DNA of 64,000 nucleotides from Scatophagus argus (Eukaryota; Chordata; Actinopteri; Scatophagidae): assembly GCF_020382885.2 (NCBI RefSeq), contig NC_058502.1, positions 6,705,501 to 6,769,500 on the forward strand, written 5' to 3'. A program made the position numbers and the translations under genes. Within the stretch, counting starts at the first letter, position 1, and each line of letters begins with the position of its first letter. Positions 13,960-26,399 of this stretch are shown here, in pieces. Below the pieces are notes generated by a model. That model was not told where the DNA came from and did not search any database. It saw only the letters and a program-made list of their open reading frames with translations.

Positions 13960-14300
13960 AAGACAAGTGCCTCCAGCCATTGTAATGGCTGTGTGAGGCT
14001 GTACTGAGGCACAGTGGTGCTTGGATCTAAATGCACCAGCATGCTAACGTGTACAACTCTGAGGTATACCAGACAAAATGTTGTCCTGTTCACCATCATA
14101 TTTTAGCATGTTAACATGCTAACATTTGCTAATTAGCACTATACTCAGTAGAGTACAACTGCAGCTGGATAAAGTATTGGGAAAATGAAAATTTTGGCTT
14201 GGTCACACTAAAGTGTAAGAGATCTCTAATGTTATTTCAATTCATCTACCACAATTCATCGAAATCTATCTAATAATCACTGGGACATACGAAAGTCACA
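13960..14300 (-). repeat. dispersed teleost repeat, copy 2, inverted relative to copy 1
   Basis: This is the reverse-orientation partner of the 13.1-kb copy. It contains tgtgaggctgtactgaggca, caccagcatgctaac, tttagcatgttaacatgcta, and ends in degenerate matches to the 'ccatgaaatt' end. The two arms face each other across about 520 bp (13,443-13,959) of unrelated sequence. Confidence 0.5.
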
Positions 14301-16505
14301 AATGTAAACATAATGGTAGAGCAAGAGTACAGGTCAGGGGATTATCAGTGTCGTCAGACTTCTTCACTGAATATCTGTACAAAACATCTTAATTTGAATT
14401 TATACGATTCCTTGACAACAGCGCAGTCCATCTTTTTTCTCAGGAAGATCATATGAAGCAAACAAAAACTTTACAACAGCTAATAAATGCACCTTGTAAT
14501 AAAATGGTTTTGACCTGGACTTTACTATCTCCATACATTATTTGTCCTAAGCAAATAGTTGGTGTTTGGGTCTGTCTGCACTCACTGCAGCAGTGATGTG
14601 TGTTTGCACGGGCATTTAACTACTCATTCATGTTGTGTTATCTCACAAAGCTGCTGTTTGGAAAAAAAATTATCGAGAGGTACTTCAACTTTCCATCTCT
14701 GACTCTGTTCCAGCACACACATATCAACACAGTTTTACATACAGTTGAGGAGACAAAGACAGAGGAGGAGGAGGGCGATAGGCAAACTGAAGATAAATTT
14801 GAAGCTGACTGTAAGTAACCTTGCATATGAGCCAGTCAGGTTGTAGATGGCTAACTGTGATTGGTTGTCTGCTGAGTACTGGATCAACACTCTCTCCCTG
14901 AGAGGCGACCCCACATATCCTGAAGATCCTGCTCCATCCCGGGATTAGATGTGACATTTAGTAGTCACTGAAGGACTCTCCTGTTTTCCCTGTGCTGCTA
15001 CACATTCAGTCATGGATGAAGCTAATCAGTTATTTGGATTAAAGGCAGTATACTCTCTGGCCTGTTGGGGTTGTTGTTGTCCTAACTCTTGCTTCCCCCT
15101 ACTTCCATACACTATAATGGATGAGGTCAGTACGTAAAGGTCAAGACACACACATACAGAGGACAGCAGGAAGTTCATAGCCGTAAGAGTGACAGATGGA
15201 AAATAATTGGTTTTTGGAAAGAGCGAAGGAGCGAGAGAGACCAGCCGTGTTAATCTGTGTCAGTGCTCTTCTATTCTTAGCTGCTCCCATTGGCCAGCAG
15301 AAATATGAGAGACACACGTGATGACAAGTCTTGATAAATTTAGAGAGCGGGTCACTGAACAGTGACAGAACCCCCAGTCCTGGATTAAACTCCAGATGTG
15401 TGCACTTTATCACCGTATGTGTGCCTGGATGGTATGGAGAAGCTGTGTGTTTGCTGTCAGTTTAGACGTGCTTTACATCTACTGCACATTTATTCAAGCA
15501 CAGGAGGTGGTGGAAACTTAGTAGAGGGCCCCCCCTAGTGTTCATTATAGGAAATACATCTCCTGAAAAAAAAAAAAAAAAGCCACAAGCAGCACTAAAT
15601 AAGGTTCAAGAATATTGTTTAACAGATTTGCATTAAAAGGGGGAAGTCACAGCAAAGGAACGACAGGAAGTCAGGCAAGAGAGACATGAGGAATGATATT
15701 TAACAAACACGCACAGCTGGATTAACACCAGTGTTTACCTTATGGTTTTTAGCCAGCACCTCAACTTCAGGGTCTGAGCTGGGTCTTTTTTTTTATAAAT
15801 ACATCAGGTATATGTGAGTACTATCAGTTAATGCACAAAATAGGTTCAGTATTCATTAAAATGTCAAATTTACAAATAAAACCTTTTTAAAAAATCACAC
15901 ATGATGATGATCACATCATTACATTTCATCACATCTCCAGAATCTTATCAAGCAGTGAATGAATTTCTGTAGCATTTGAACACGTACGTGAGCAGTTTTT
16001 GAACTTCTGCCAAGTTTGGTTTCTGTAGGTCTTGTGATTTCTGAGTCACCTCTAAAGTCCCGAGGCTTCGATTTGCAAAATCTCCGTTGTGTTGCAATTT
16101 CAGGTCTTGCAATTGTTGAGTGTGCAGTATTTATAAAGTTGCACACTAAGCTTTGCTTGATAGAGTAAATAGATGACTTGACAAATTCCTGAAGAAATTT
16201 TGGGGGATACTTTTAGAACAAACCAACAAAAAGAAAAACAAAATAATAAACTCACCAGCATGCTTTATTTAGAGGTGTCTTTATTTGGACCACATTTTAC
16301 ATGTTCTCACTGAAATACAGAGCCGCATCTAAATCTCTAGCTCTCTGAAGTTCAGCACAGTCAAGCCTCTCCATTGACTTTTTATAACAGTGATTTACGA
16401 TATGTGTGGCTGTAAGTGTATAAAAGGGACCACTTCCTGTGCAGCAGCCATTGTTTTTAATTAAGGCTTTCAGAGTTATTATATCATAAGATATTATACA
16501 GCATT
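14301..16505. other. intergenic, no gene seen; short A-tract
   Basis: No supported gene was found. A poly-A run lies at about 15,566-15,582. Short open frames here show no domain or compositional sign of being coding. Confidence 0.4.
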
Positions 16506-16507
16506 AG

Positions 16508-16686
16508 CTGTAAACTGTATGGACAAAAATATAGGGACAGGGATGGGTTTGGTGTGGAAGAACTTGACTGGCCCTCACAGAGTCCTGACCTCAACCCCAT
16601 CCAACACCTTTGGGATGACCTGGAATGGAGGTTGTGAGCCAGGCCTTTTGGTCCAACATCAGTGCCTGACCTCACAAATGCTCTAC
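16508..16686 (+). mobile_element. Tc1/mariner-type transposon remnant, internally deleted
   Basis: The left end, actgtatggacaaaaatata (from about 16,514), matches the terminal inverted repeat style of a common fish Tc1/mariner element. It joins almost directly to the 3' part of a transposase. In one frame 16,554-16,640 reads ELDWPSQSPDLNPIQHLWDD and stops soon after at a TGA, then resumes with ARPFGPTSVPDLTNAL. In active relatives the motif is NPIE, where E is the third catalytic acid; here it is Q. Everything between the terminus and this block is missing, so the copy is dead. Confidence 0.7.
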
Positions 16687-16749
16687 TGTATCTCACCATA
16701 CTTACTGTATGGTGATACTATGGTGATACTTACTGTATGGTGAGATACA
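16687..16749. repeat. 15-bp perfect inverted repeat with internal direct repeats
   Basis: tgtatctcaccatac (16,687-16,701) is the exact reverse complement of gtatggtgagataca (16,735-16,749). Between the arms the word actgtatggtgata is repeated in near-direct copies. The structure abuts the Tc1 remnant and could form a hairpin. Confidence 0.65.
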
Positions 16750-16964
16750 TCAGTATCCATGTTCTGCTGATGGATGCTTATTGGAGTCTAAACTCCTATA
16801 CTAATGAGTTATATGCGATATGTATGAACAGAAAGAATATCCCCAGTAATGTAGATTATGGAAAGAAATTTAAAACTATTTTAAACGTTTTCCATTTCAT
16901 TCCACTGCTACCACATGGTGGCAGTGCAGACCTGGCTGAGTTGTGTCTAGCCAGGCAGTTTTGA

Positions 16965-19900
16965 ATGAGCAGTTGTTCTTAGTTGAAGGTGAAGATAATT
17001 ATTCTTCACTGTCTGGGAGAATGACATGGTATTTGATTCTCCTTTTGTGCCTTCACCTCATCAGGGCCTAAAGATGTGTCATGTAATGAAGCTTCTTCCT
17101 CCCCTTTTATTCTTTACAATTATGATTATTATTTTTTTTTTTTACAAATGAGGTGGTTCAACAAGACACTTGAGCTTCAGCAGGAAGCTGACCAAAAGAG
17201 CATTTTATCATCATAAACAAGTAAAAAGAAATAGTGGTCTCATGTGAGAATGCTGCTGCCATAGTGTTATTTATTATTTCCACTGCTGAGTATATTTTTT
17301 TTTCTGGATTATTTTAATCTATTTTAATGTATGTTTCTTTTTATTGTGTTTTTGAATGTTGTTCTCACGCATCTCCTCATCATACTATACTTTAAAATTG
17401 CCTCTGTGCTGTATAAATAAAGATGGCTTTAAAAAACAGGAATCAACTGACATAAATCATTTAAAAAATGCATCATTTTGATAAACAATTGTGGTTTGAG
17501 TCTCATACACTTGTATTTGAATGATTACAGCAGGAAAGATTTCAGCTATTTATTTCTCAAAATAATGGCTTTTAATTTGTGATAGATCCGATGTAAAACG
17601 TTCTCATAGATGAAGTCAAACATTAGCATTGCTATCCTATGCTATCTAGATTCTCTGATGTTAACACACAATAAGGGACATGGCATTAAATTCAACACAT
17701 AATACATATACAGTTACACACATATTGTCTTATCTTATTGTTTTTTTAAAGGCCTAAAATATTATTTTCAAATAATAATAAAAATCTTGGGAATCAGTGG
17801 TCTTATATAAATTCCTATGTTCCTCATGCTTTGTGTTTTCCAAATGATCAGAACAGAACCAAGGCTAGCTGACTGAAAGGAATTACCTCACTGTCATTGT
17901 AGCTTGCTTTATACAAAGAAAAATTTCAAAATTCTTGAAAGATGTTGAGAACACACGATACCAAACTGCATGGGTCAGACAAGGATAGCGATCTATCATC
18001 AGCATAAAGATTCACTTAGAAGTCGCAGGTTTTGATGCCTTGGGCTCTTACTGGACATACCAAAGACTGATAGTTTCCACACATTAATCTCCTGTTGTTC
18101 TCCTGCAGTTATTAAAATCTGGCCTCATCCCGAACAAGCCTTTGATCCTGTAACACCTCACTCAGCAACATGTTTATTGTCCCCTCTCTCCACCTCCTCA
18201 TACAGTTTGGGTTGCTGAATCAACAGCATTGTTGCCAGGTTGTCATGGTGTCTGATTGTTGAGTATCATGTCACGCGCCCCATCACAGCCAGACGTCCCT
18301 CCGAGCCTGCAGCCGATCCCATGGTCCCATGACGTGTACCCTGGCAACCACAAGAGGCTGGCAAAGACGTAGGGAGCCAGGAGAAGTTGGTGGTGTTGTG
18401 TCACCTCCTGTCTTAGCTGTAGAAAGATGTGTCTCTCATGTAAAACAAGTACTGACCAAAGTAATTTCTGAGACAGTTAATTTAATTTGATTAACAATTT
18501 AAGTCCACACATTTAAATCTGTTTCTGTCGTGTTTTATTTGGTGTAGTTACTGGTTGGGATGGAGCTAATTTTTGTTTAGTTTAATCTTAAACACTGCAC
18601 CCTTTTTTATAAGATGATAAAAATTATTTTGCATGTACAATAAAAGGTAAATTACTGTAGTGGTCAAATTATTAAAGTGAAAATCTTCCTTTGAAATGTG
18701 CCAAAAGCATCAAGTAGGAGAAAATCTCAACTGTATTTAAGTGCAGTACTTGGTTACTTTCCATCAGTGATAAGGGCAGGCTCTTAACTTTTTTTTAACA
18801 TCCACTTCAGCACTTTTTTCTGAATCAGAACCTTGCTTTGGAGCTGAGCACAAGCTGGCTACAACATTTGCATAAGAGGTGACCACTGGAAAACCAGGAC
18901 CTGGGTCTCTCCAGGATGCTGGTGTCTCCAGGGCTCTGAGCCCTCAGGGGCAGGAGTGTGAAAGGGAAAGCCAGGGAGGAGACTCCGAGGCCAGGCTAGC
19001 TAACACGCCAGCAGGGGGTCTCATCACTCTCTCCACACTTCTGCTGTCAGGGTCTTTGTTTCAGCAACATTACTCACTCACAAGGCCTTGCCTCCCAGGT
19101 AACTATGCTGCTGAGCTGCTGCTGAGCTGCTGCTGGAGGGAGAAACAGTACAGCCTCGGCACTCACAAAATGTGGATCAACCAACCAACCAAACACATCA
19201 ACCACCCAACATAGTTTGCAATAAAACCTCCAGATTTTTCAGAAGCTGATACACTGTATCTTTACATGTTTGTAACTGTTCATAAGTTACTGAACACAAG
19301 ACTACGCAGCCATCAGTCGAAGGAATAACACATTTTACCTGATATGAATGAAATTTGACTTCAATTGCAATAAAACCAATCACTGCTCTCGGGACACAGA
19401 TAATTTTATTTCTTACAATCCAATCCAATAATCCAACATTTTAATAATTAAGAAGAAGTGTATTAATATTGTTTTGTTTATCGTCGTCAGTTGTCTACCA
19501 TAACAACAGAGCTGCTCTTGTGTATCCTTCACAGCCCGACGGGGTTTCAACGACTTTGCATCGTCTGTTTTCCTTCACAGCTTTCTATTTACTTCCACTG
19601 ACTGTTCAAATTTACAGTTTACCCCCTGGTGTCATGCATATAGCAAAGAAATGATGACGAAACAAAACAAACAAAAGCTCAGTAAACAGAGAGGTAACAT
19701 GTTGAACATTCTTGCAGGTCTCACGCTGTGTTTTTTAAATGTTTCCTTTTCTGTGTTTTGGCATTTACTCAGTAATTACCTGTGCTTTAATTCTCATCAA
19801 CCAAATTTGAAATACCCTGAGGAAATATGATTGTTTACCACGTTTTACTGTTTCCACACTCTTATCAATTATTTCCAAACTATTTCCTCAAAAACAGAAA

Positions 19901-22900
19901 CTTTTGTTCTCGCCTCAGAAGGAAGTTAAGAGTTTGTTGATTTTTCACATTTCACAGGAAAATAGCTGGAAATGTAATAACACAATCTCCCCACGTTATG
20001 TTATATTATTACGCTACATAAACTCACATCATCATCAGTGCTTTCACAGACTTTTTGTCTCTTTCTTGCATGAGAAGTCAGTTGTTTCTTAAGGAAAGGA
20101 TGAAGCTAGCAGCATTGTTTATTTAACCTAATTTAACCAGAAAGTCTGTTGAGACACGTCCTCTCTTTTACGAGAGTGATTGTGAGAAGATTAGACAGAG
20201 TCATAAGAATAACTGACATTATTCAACACCAGATTACAATTAACAGCAGCAATTTCCAAACGCATTATAAATGAGACATTTGAATGCCAGAAATTCAGAC
20301 GGTGTCACCAAATTAAGTTTGTTTTTTTGCAAATTATTCCCAGTTTAGTACAAAAAGTACAAAAATGTATCCAAACTGACACCAGGGGGCCATGAAATTG
20401 ATCCATTTAGAAGCTTTGATCTAACTGAGACGTGAGGAAGATTTTTACAGAAGTAGATGAAAACTTTACAAGGAATTGCTCTAAAAATCAAAAGGTAAAC
20501 ATTCACAATTATCTTTTTGGGCGATCCATCCAGTTAACATGCATGAATTACAGCAATGATTTTGTCTAACACTTGATTGAGTCTGTGTGTATGCAGGATG
20601 TCAACAGGTCCTCCAAACTGACTGATTGAGAAAATACATCGTTTGTAACTGAATGACACAGACGAGCATTAACAGCCACTAGAGGACTATTTCGCTTGAA
20701 GCAAACAAAATATTGTTTTAGGCAATTTGCTGAAACAACTGATGCTGCCGTTTTTCATGCCGTGAAGGGGAAACATTCCTTTGGGAATGAAGCATCTATT
20801 TTGGGAGAGTATGGAAGGTAAATTTGTCACCCAGTGATGTTCACAGATATTTGTATGAAGAGATCATCATGTGTAAGTTTGATTTAGAAGGCAGGGGGAT
20901 GAGGTCAGAGTCTCAGTGTTGTCATTTTTCACCTCCATAGAGCAATTTTACTTATTATCATGTCTGTCTACTTTCTATGTAAAACATCTGCATGCTGTCC
21001 CTCCTCTGCTACGCTTCCTGTTAAAATGTTCTTTTGAGTTTTTCTAAGTCTGAATCCCAGACCTAACAAGAAAAGGCTGCATGTGTTATAGACCATAGAG
21101 CCCTTTGAGGCAGAAGTGTGCATGATGATTTTGGGTTAGGGCTGTAAAGTGTGCTGTGTCTTTTAAGCACAAACACAGTAAAATGTTGTATCATCAGCCC
21201 ACTTTAATGTCAAATGTGCATTCAGTTTCAGGTAAAATACACTGGTCAAACAGCCAGTTGAAGCACTGTTAAGGAGTTTTATTGCTGTATAAAAGGGAAC
21301 ATGTGAGCTGGTCATGTTTCATGTTATGTGGAAAATTATGAGTTCACCGCCTTCCTTATGTTATGGCTGTATGCTTGCAAACTTCAGTCATCAGAATCAC
21401 GACTCGAGTTTGAGTCCAGTCCAAGTCATTTGACTCAAGCCTACACCTCTGATTACCGGTACCTTAGTTGTGGACAGATTTTTGTTCGTGCGGTATGTGT
21501 TCATACCTGTATTACATGTGCAAACACTAGAGAGAGAGATCTGCTCGCTCTCATGAGTGCAGCCCCACCACCTCTCCCTCTTTCTGGGTGCAGCTTTGTA
21601 CGCCATCAAAGGCCCTGAGCAAAGAGACATGAGCCTTAATTGTTGTGCTTTATCAGGGGGATAAAGGCGGGATGGGCATCAATTTAGGACGCCTTTATTA
21701 GACTACAAAGTGTGACAGACTGACGGAGAGATAATTGGCAGAGAGGGGAAAGGAGGATGGGATGAAAGAGGAGAAGGATGGAGAGACGAGGAGGAGTGGG
21801 GACGTGGATGGAAGCGTATTTGATCAGGCAGTTATGGAGCAGAGAGGAGCAGAAGACTCAGAGGACGGTAAAAATGAAACCGAACCAGATGAACTCACTC
21901 CTCTGTTGAAGCTACCCAGCTTGTTTTGCATGACAGAAAAAAAAGTCCTGTGTCCATAATTACAAAATACACAACTGAGCCCAGACTGTTTTGTAAAAAT
22001 CCAAAATATCATCAGTTTTGTGGAAAAATTTGAATATTAGCATATGTTCAGTGCTCAAAGTTGTCGGATCCTAAATCACTAAAAATGGACCATTAATTCA
22101 CGCATTGATTTATCTAGTAATCTTGTGAGAGATGGGGACTTTTTCTGTGCAACCTAAAGCTTAAATATTTAATTTGTTAAACGTTTAACTAACAAATAAA
22201 ATGTTTGCCATAAAATTCAGCTGTTTGCCAAAGAGGTGAAATGTCTCTCCTTGACATTGTGAAGGATTTCCTGAATTTAAATGTTTGCAGAGTTAAGTTA
22301 ATATTTGTCGGGGTTTTATATGGTATTTTAAGGATGTGGGTAGAGTCAGGATGCACTAGCTGCTGGGTTTTTCTGCGCTTCACAGCTTGTTAATGTGACA
22401 GGATAATGTTGGCCTCCTTCTATTACATCTGAACTAATGTGTTTGTCTGATTACGCTGTGGCGGTATGAGGACTGTAAAACAAAAGCTTACCATCATTTC
22501 CAATCTGTCCTCTACACAAAACACTAATTGCATCACTTAGTTTTGATGCGTGTTATAAAGTGAGCCTGGACTGTTGAAAAAAAGAAAAGAAAACCTACTT
22601 CATTCCACCTAAGAGGCATCGGATCAGTTGTTGGGTTCACACTCTCTGTGTGTAACACTGTCATTCCCACAAATCACACACACTCTGATCAGTTCACACA
22701 CTGACGGTGCAGCCCAGAGACCCCGTCCCTCTCCTCTCTCCACCCTTGACATGAATATATGAGTGTTTTTATGTGCGCAGTGAAAAGGCGCCTCTGAGTT
22801 AAGTGGCCTTGTTGTATTCTGCTCGGGCTCTAACGGCTTCCAGTGGGGGGGCTGTGGACGAGAGGGGTTGGTGGTGGCGGTGGTGGTGGGGGTGGATGAA

Positions 22901-25900
22901 GGAGAGGCCTGCAGCACCATGCCTAATCAGCCTTTCTCGCCAGGGTCAAGACTTTCTGTCTGGGTCCGCGGTGCTCCCTGCCACCGAGGACTCGCCCATT
23001 CAAGCGCACAATGTCCCTGTCAGTCCCGACAACACTTCCTGCCTCTGCTGGCTCCAGCCCTTGCAGGGATACACAATATTTCACAGCTCCCAACAATGGC
23101 CTGTCTGCCTGCACCCACCATATGGTTACTATGGGCCACAATATTGACACACATCACTAATTATTCAAAGAGCTGAGAGAGAGAAAGAGGGAGCTGAGGA
23201 AGGCGTCTGTTGGTTGGTTTTCACTCTGTAATGTAATGTGAGATTACACTCTGCCCTAAATCACCAAGAAGACTTTCTATACATTAATTACACTCAGCTG
23301 TAAGTCCGACTTACATATATACATATACATATTATATTAGTATTACACATATTTAGTCACTCAAAATTGTACTATTATAAAATATTTCTGGTGGTAAAAA
23401 AAAACATAATTTCACTATTTATTCACAGGAATGCAGCAGAAAAATGTAAGAAATAAAACTACAATACAATTTATATAAATGTGACTGTAAATGACTGAAA
23501 ATATTTTAAAAAATGATCAGTTCACAAAATGTCTACAGATATAAATGATATACAAGTGAAGTTATGTTAGCGTGAATAACACCTGCTCAGTGTATTCACC
23601 AATGAATAGAAGGACTGCAGAGTGGGATAAACTGATATGTTCATATTAAAAACATTGTTCTTGTTTTAAAATTTCCACGGTTGATTTGAAGCAAGAGAGT
23701 GAGAGGATGTGATCCATATTGACTGTGTTTTGTGTGAACATCTGGGCTGCAGTCTGCAGGCGTCCAACACACCTCTGTCCAACATATGTCTGTTTTTATT
23801 CCCACAGGACTTCGTCTTCGGTGTTGAACAAACACCACTGCTGATGAAAATCTGTCTGACACGACTCTGGAAATGTTTGAGGATTTAAAGTGAGGTTTTA
23901 TTCATGTTACGCTTATTCCAGTTGGCTGACTACTCTCTGACTCTCTGCCAGATTCTATAGTCACACATGACCAAATGAAACCACAGTTACCTTGAATAAA
24001 ATTACAGATATCTCCAGATTTGAACATTTTCAGACATTTTAATGTGGAAAAGTTACATATTATATCTTTACTTCTTATGCAAGTCAGAAAACACTGTGAT
24101 TAAGACTGACGTTGATGATGCCACACCACTGGCTGCACTGTCGAATCAACATCATAGTCTTAGTGATAACTGTGTAAGACATTTTATTGACTCTGGGGGT
24201 CTGTAACAAGAAGCAGTAATAGCTGTAATATAGATGAGTCACAATGATTTTCTCTGTTTGAACTCCTCAAGATATTGTGAGTAAATCTCAGCAGCTTGAC
24301 AGAGATTCTATCAACTAATTTTCACTCTCATTCTCAGTGCATCACATGAGCCATCAGGGACTCTCATATATTCAAATGGGATAAATAAACTCTTTCGGAG
24401 CCGACTTTAGCAGCCTAGCAACACTGATCCTGACCTGACCCCAGTTTGTGCCGCTCATTGTCCTCTTTAATACATTCAATGCACAAAGCATCACATTTTC
24501 TGAAAAATAATCACCTGATGATCAGAGCAGAAGGTCATTTAACAGATTCCTTAAAGACTAGTTTATCCATTGATGAAAAAATATTCCACATGCTGCTCTA
24601 TAAAACACATGTAACCGATGTTTCAAGTTATATTTGCATTTTTTAATCCAGAAACAACGTATGTCATCATTCATTTATTTTTCAAAGAGCGCCAACAGAT
24701 TCTGCCTCAGTCAGATGAATGTACTGGTGGTGTATAACAACACACACAGTACAAACAATAATAACTATTGCAACTCTCTCAAGGTAATGTAACGTAAGGA
24801 CTATGGTGGGGCCAGTGCAGCCTAGTTAATGATGTTAGAGTTAACTTTATTTGCAAAGGGAAGTGAATCCTAAATCCTCCCTCTGTATGGAGCATGCACA
24901 GCCGCACATAAGAGCCAGGTTAACTTCTGCCCCGAAGAGTCAGAAGGTAAGCTGTTCATTCTGCACATGTTGAGCTGACCAGGTCAGACTTTGGCTTCGT
25001 GTTCTTGAGTTGGAAGTGAGCAGAAACTGGGAGTGAAGGACCAAACACACCTGAAAAACCAGTCAGAAACAACCAGAAACATCACACTTTGCTTGTGTCC
25101 TACAAAGGACGAGGCACACCTGACAATTTGATTAATAATGCAAGACATCATGAAAACGGCTTCCTGTCTATCTCACACTGCTGTCCCATGTCGTGTCCTG
25201 TTAGATGTTACAGTAAAGTAAAATGCTTTGTTCTTACCTTGAAAAGTCAGCTAATTAACTGTTGCCTGCTCTACTGTGAAATTGTTCTCTGATTGTTTAA
25301 TTGAGCTTCAGTGTGTTATTATGGTTTACCTAATCTTGAATATTATCTGTGAAACAGACTGCACTGAAACACAGTTTTTTGGTTTCATCACAGTCCTGGC
25401 AGGAGGGAAACTTGTTTTCAAAATGAGTCAACCACTTTTTCTTGTCTGCAAATCTTAAAATTAGTTTCAAATCAAGTTGATTTGCATTTCTACATTTTTG
25501 GTTCATTAAACTGCAGTGTCAATAATAGTTATTATTTTAATGTCCCGTGATTGGGGGCACGTATGGCAATCCATAAATTGCACCTAATATTTTTACACAA
25601 TAAGTTTGGAAAAATATGTTTTTACGTTGGATTGTAACTGCCGTTACAGAATACAGTTATATTGCATAACTGTTCAAAGTAATTCCAACATGTGAGATCC
25701 TGCATTCAGCTGCTGTGAAGAAGCAGCAGTGCTTTGAGCTCAGGTCTGAAATCGGCATGATATGACATCAGTAAGTACATCACGTAGGGACGTTTACAGT
25801 GTTTGTCCTCTTTGCTCAGTGTGCTTGCATTTGTTTGCTACTTTTCACAAAGCACTTGAAAAGTACAGCTGAGGTGGATGAGGACGTCATAAATGAAAGA

Positions 25901-26230
25901 CAAACTTAAATTTTGACCTTAAAGTGTCGCTAGCAGTTGCTGAGACGTTTCACCGAAAACCACTAAACCTCATTGCAGCAGACGAAAAGTCTTGATTGTC
26001 AAGACATCATTTGAGAAGCTTGAATACCTTCGAAAAATCTTTATGCCAATCTTTCTGTTGAAATATTTCGTTTTGTTCTAAAATGTTAGACGGACTGACC
26101 ATCTCTGTCATTCCCAGGGAATGAGGCAGTATATGTAAAATTTGGAAGCAAACAGGCAGCGTTGCCTATCATAATTACATTTTGTTCTATTGTAAGTATT
26201 CATTAAAGACAGAATAAAAGGTTGTGTTAA
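16965..26230. other. intergenic, no gene supported
   Basis: Mostly AT-rich sequence without splice-linked or conserved-looking coding blocks. Small islands of interest are a GC-richer patch at 18,220-18,380 with two GTTGCCAGG half-sites (18,231 and, inverted, 18,341) and a fragment at 21,390-21,440 with gactcgagtttgagtccag repeats. The purine-rich frame at 21,735-21,959 is E/G/K-biased low complexity rather than a recognisable protein. Confidence 0.4.
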
Positions 26231-26399
26231 TCACTGGATGATCAAGAATTACCTAAGGGTACAAAGGATACAGTCAGATACCTCCTCTGGTGTCTTCTCA
26301 CGAAGTCCATTTTACACCCCTGTCTCCTGTCCTGATCATTATCATCTCTCCTCATCCTCACTACCACGACCCTCGTAGAAGCCCCAGTCTGCCCCAGCC

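Noticed and set aside
21735-21959. Acidic 74-codon frame
   Set aside because: Purine-rich simple sequence gives E/G/K/D bias; there is no convincing start, no partner exon and no homology that I recognise.
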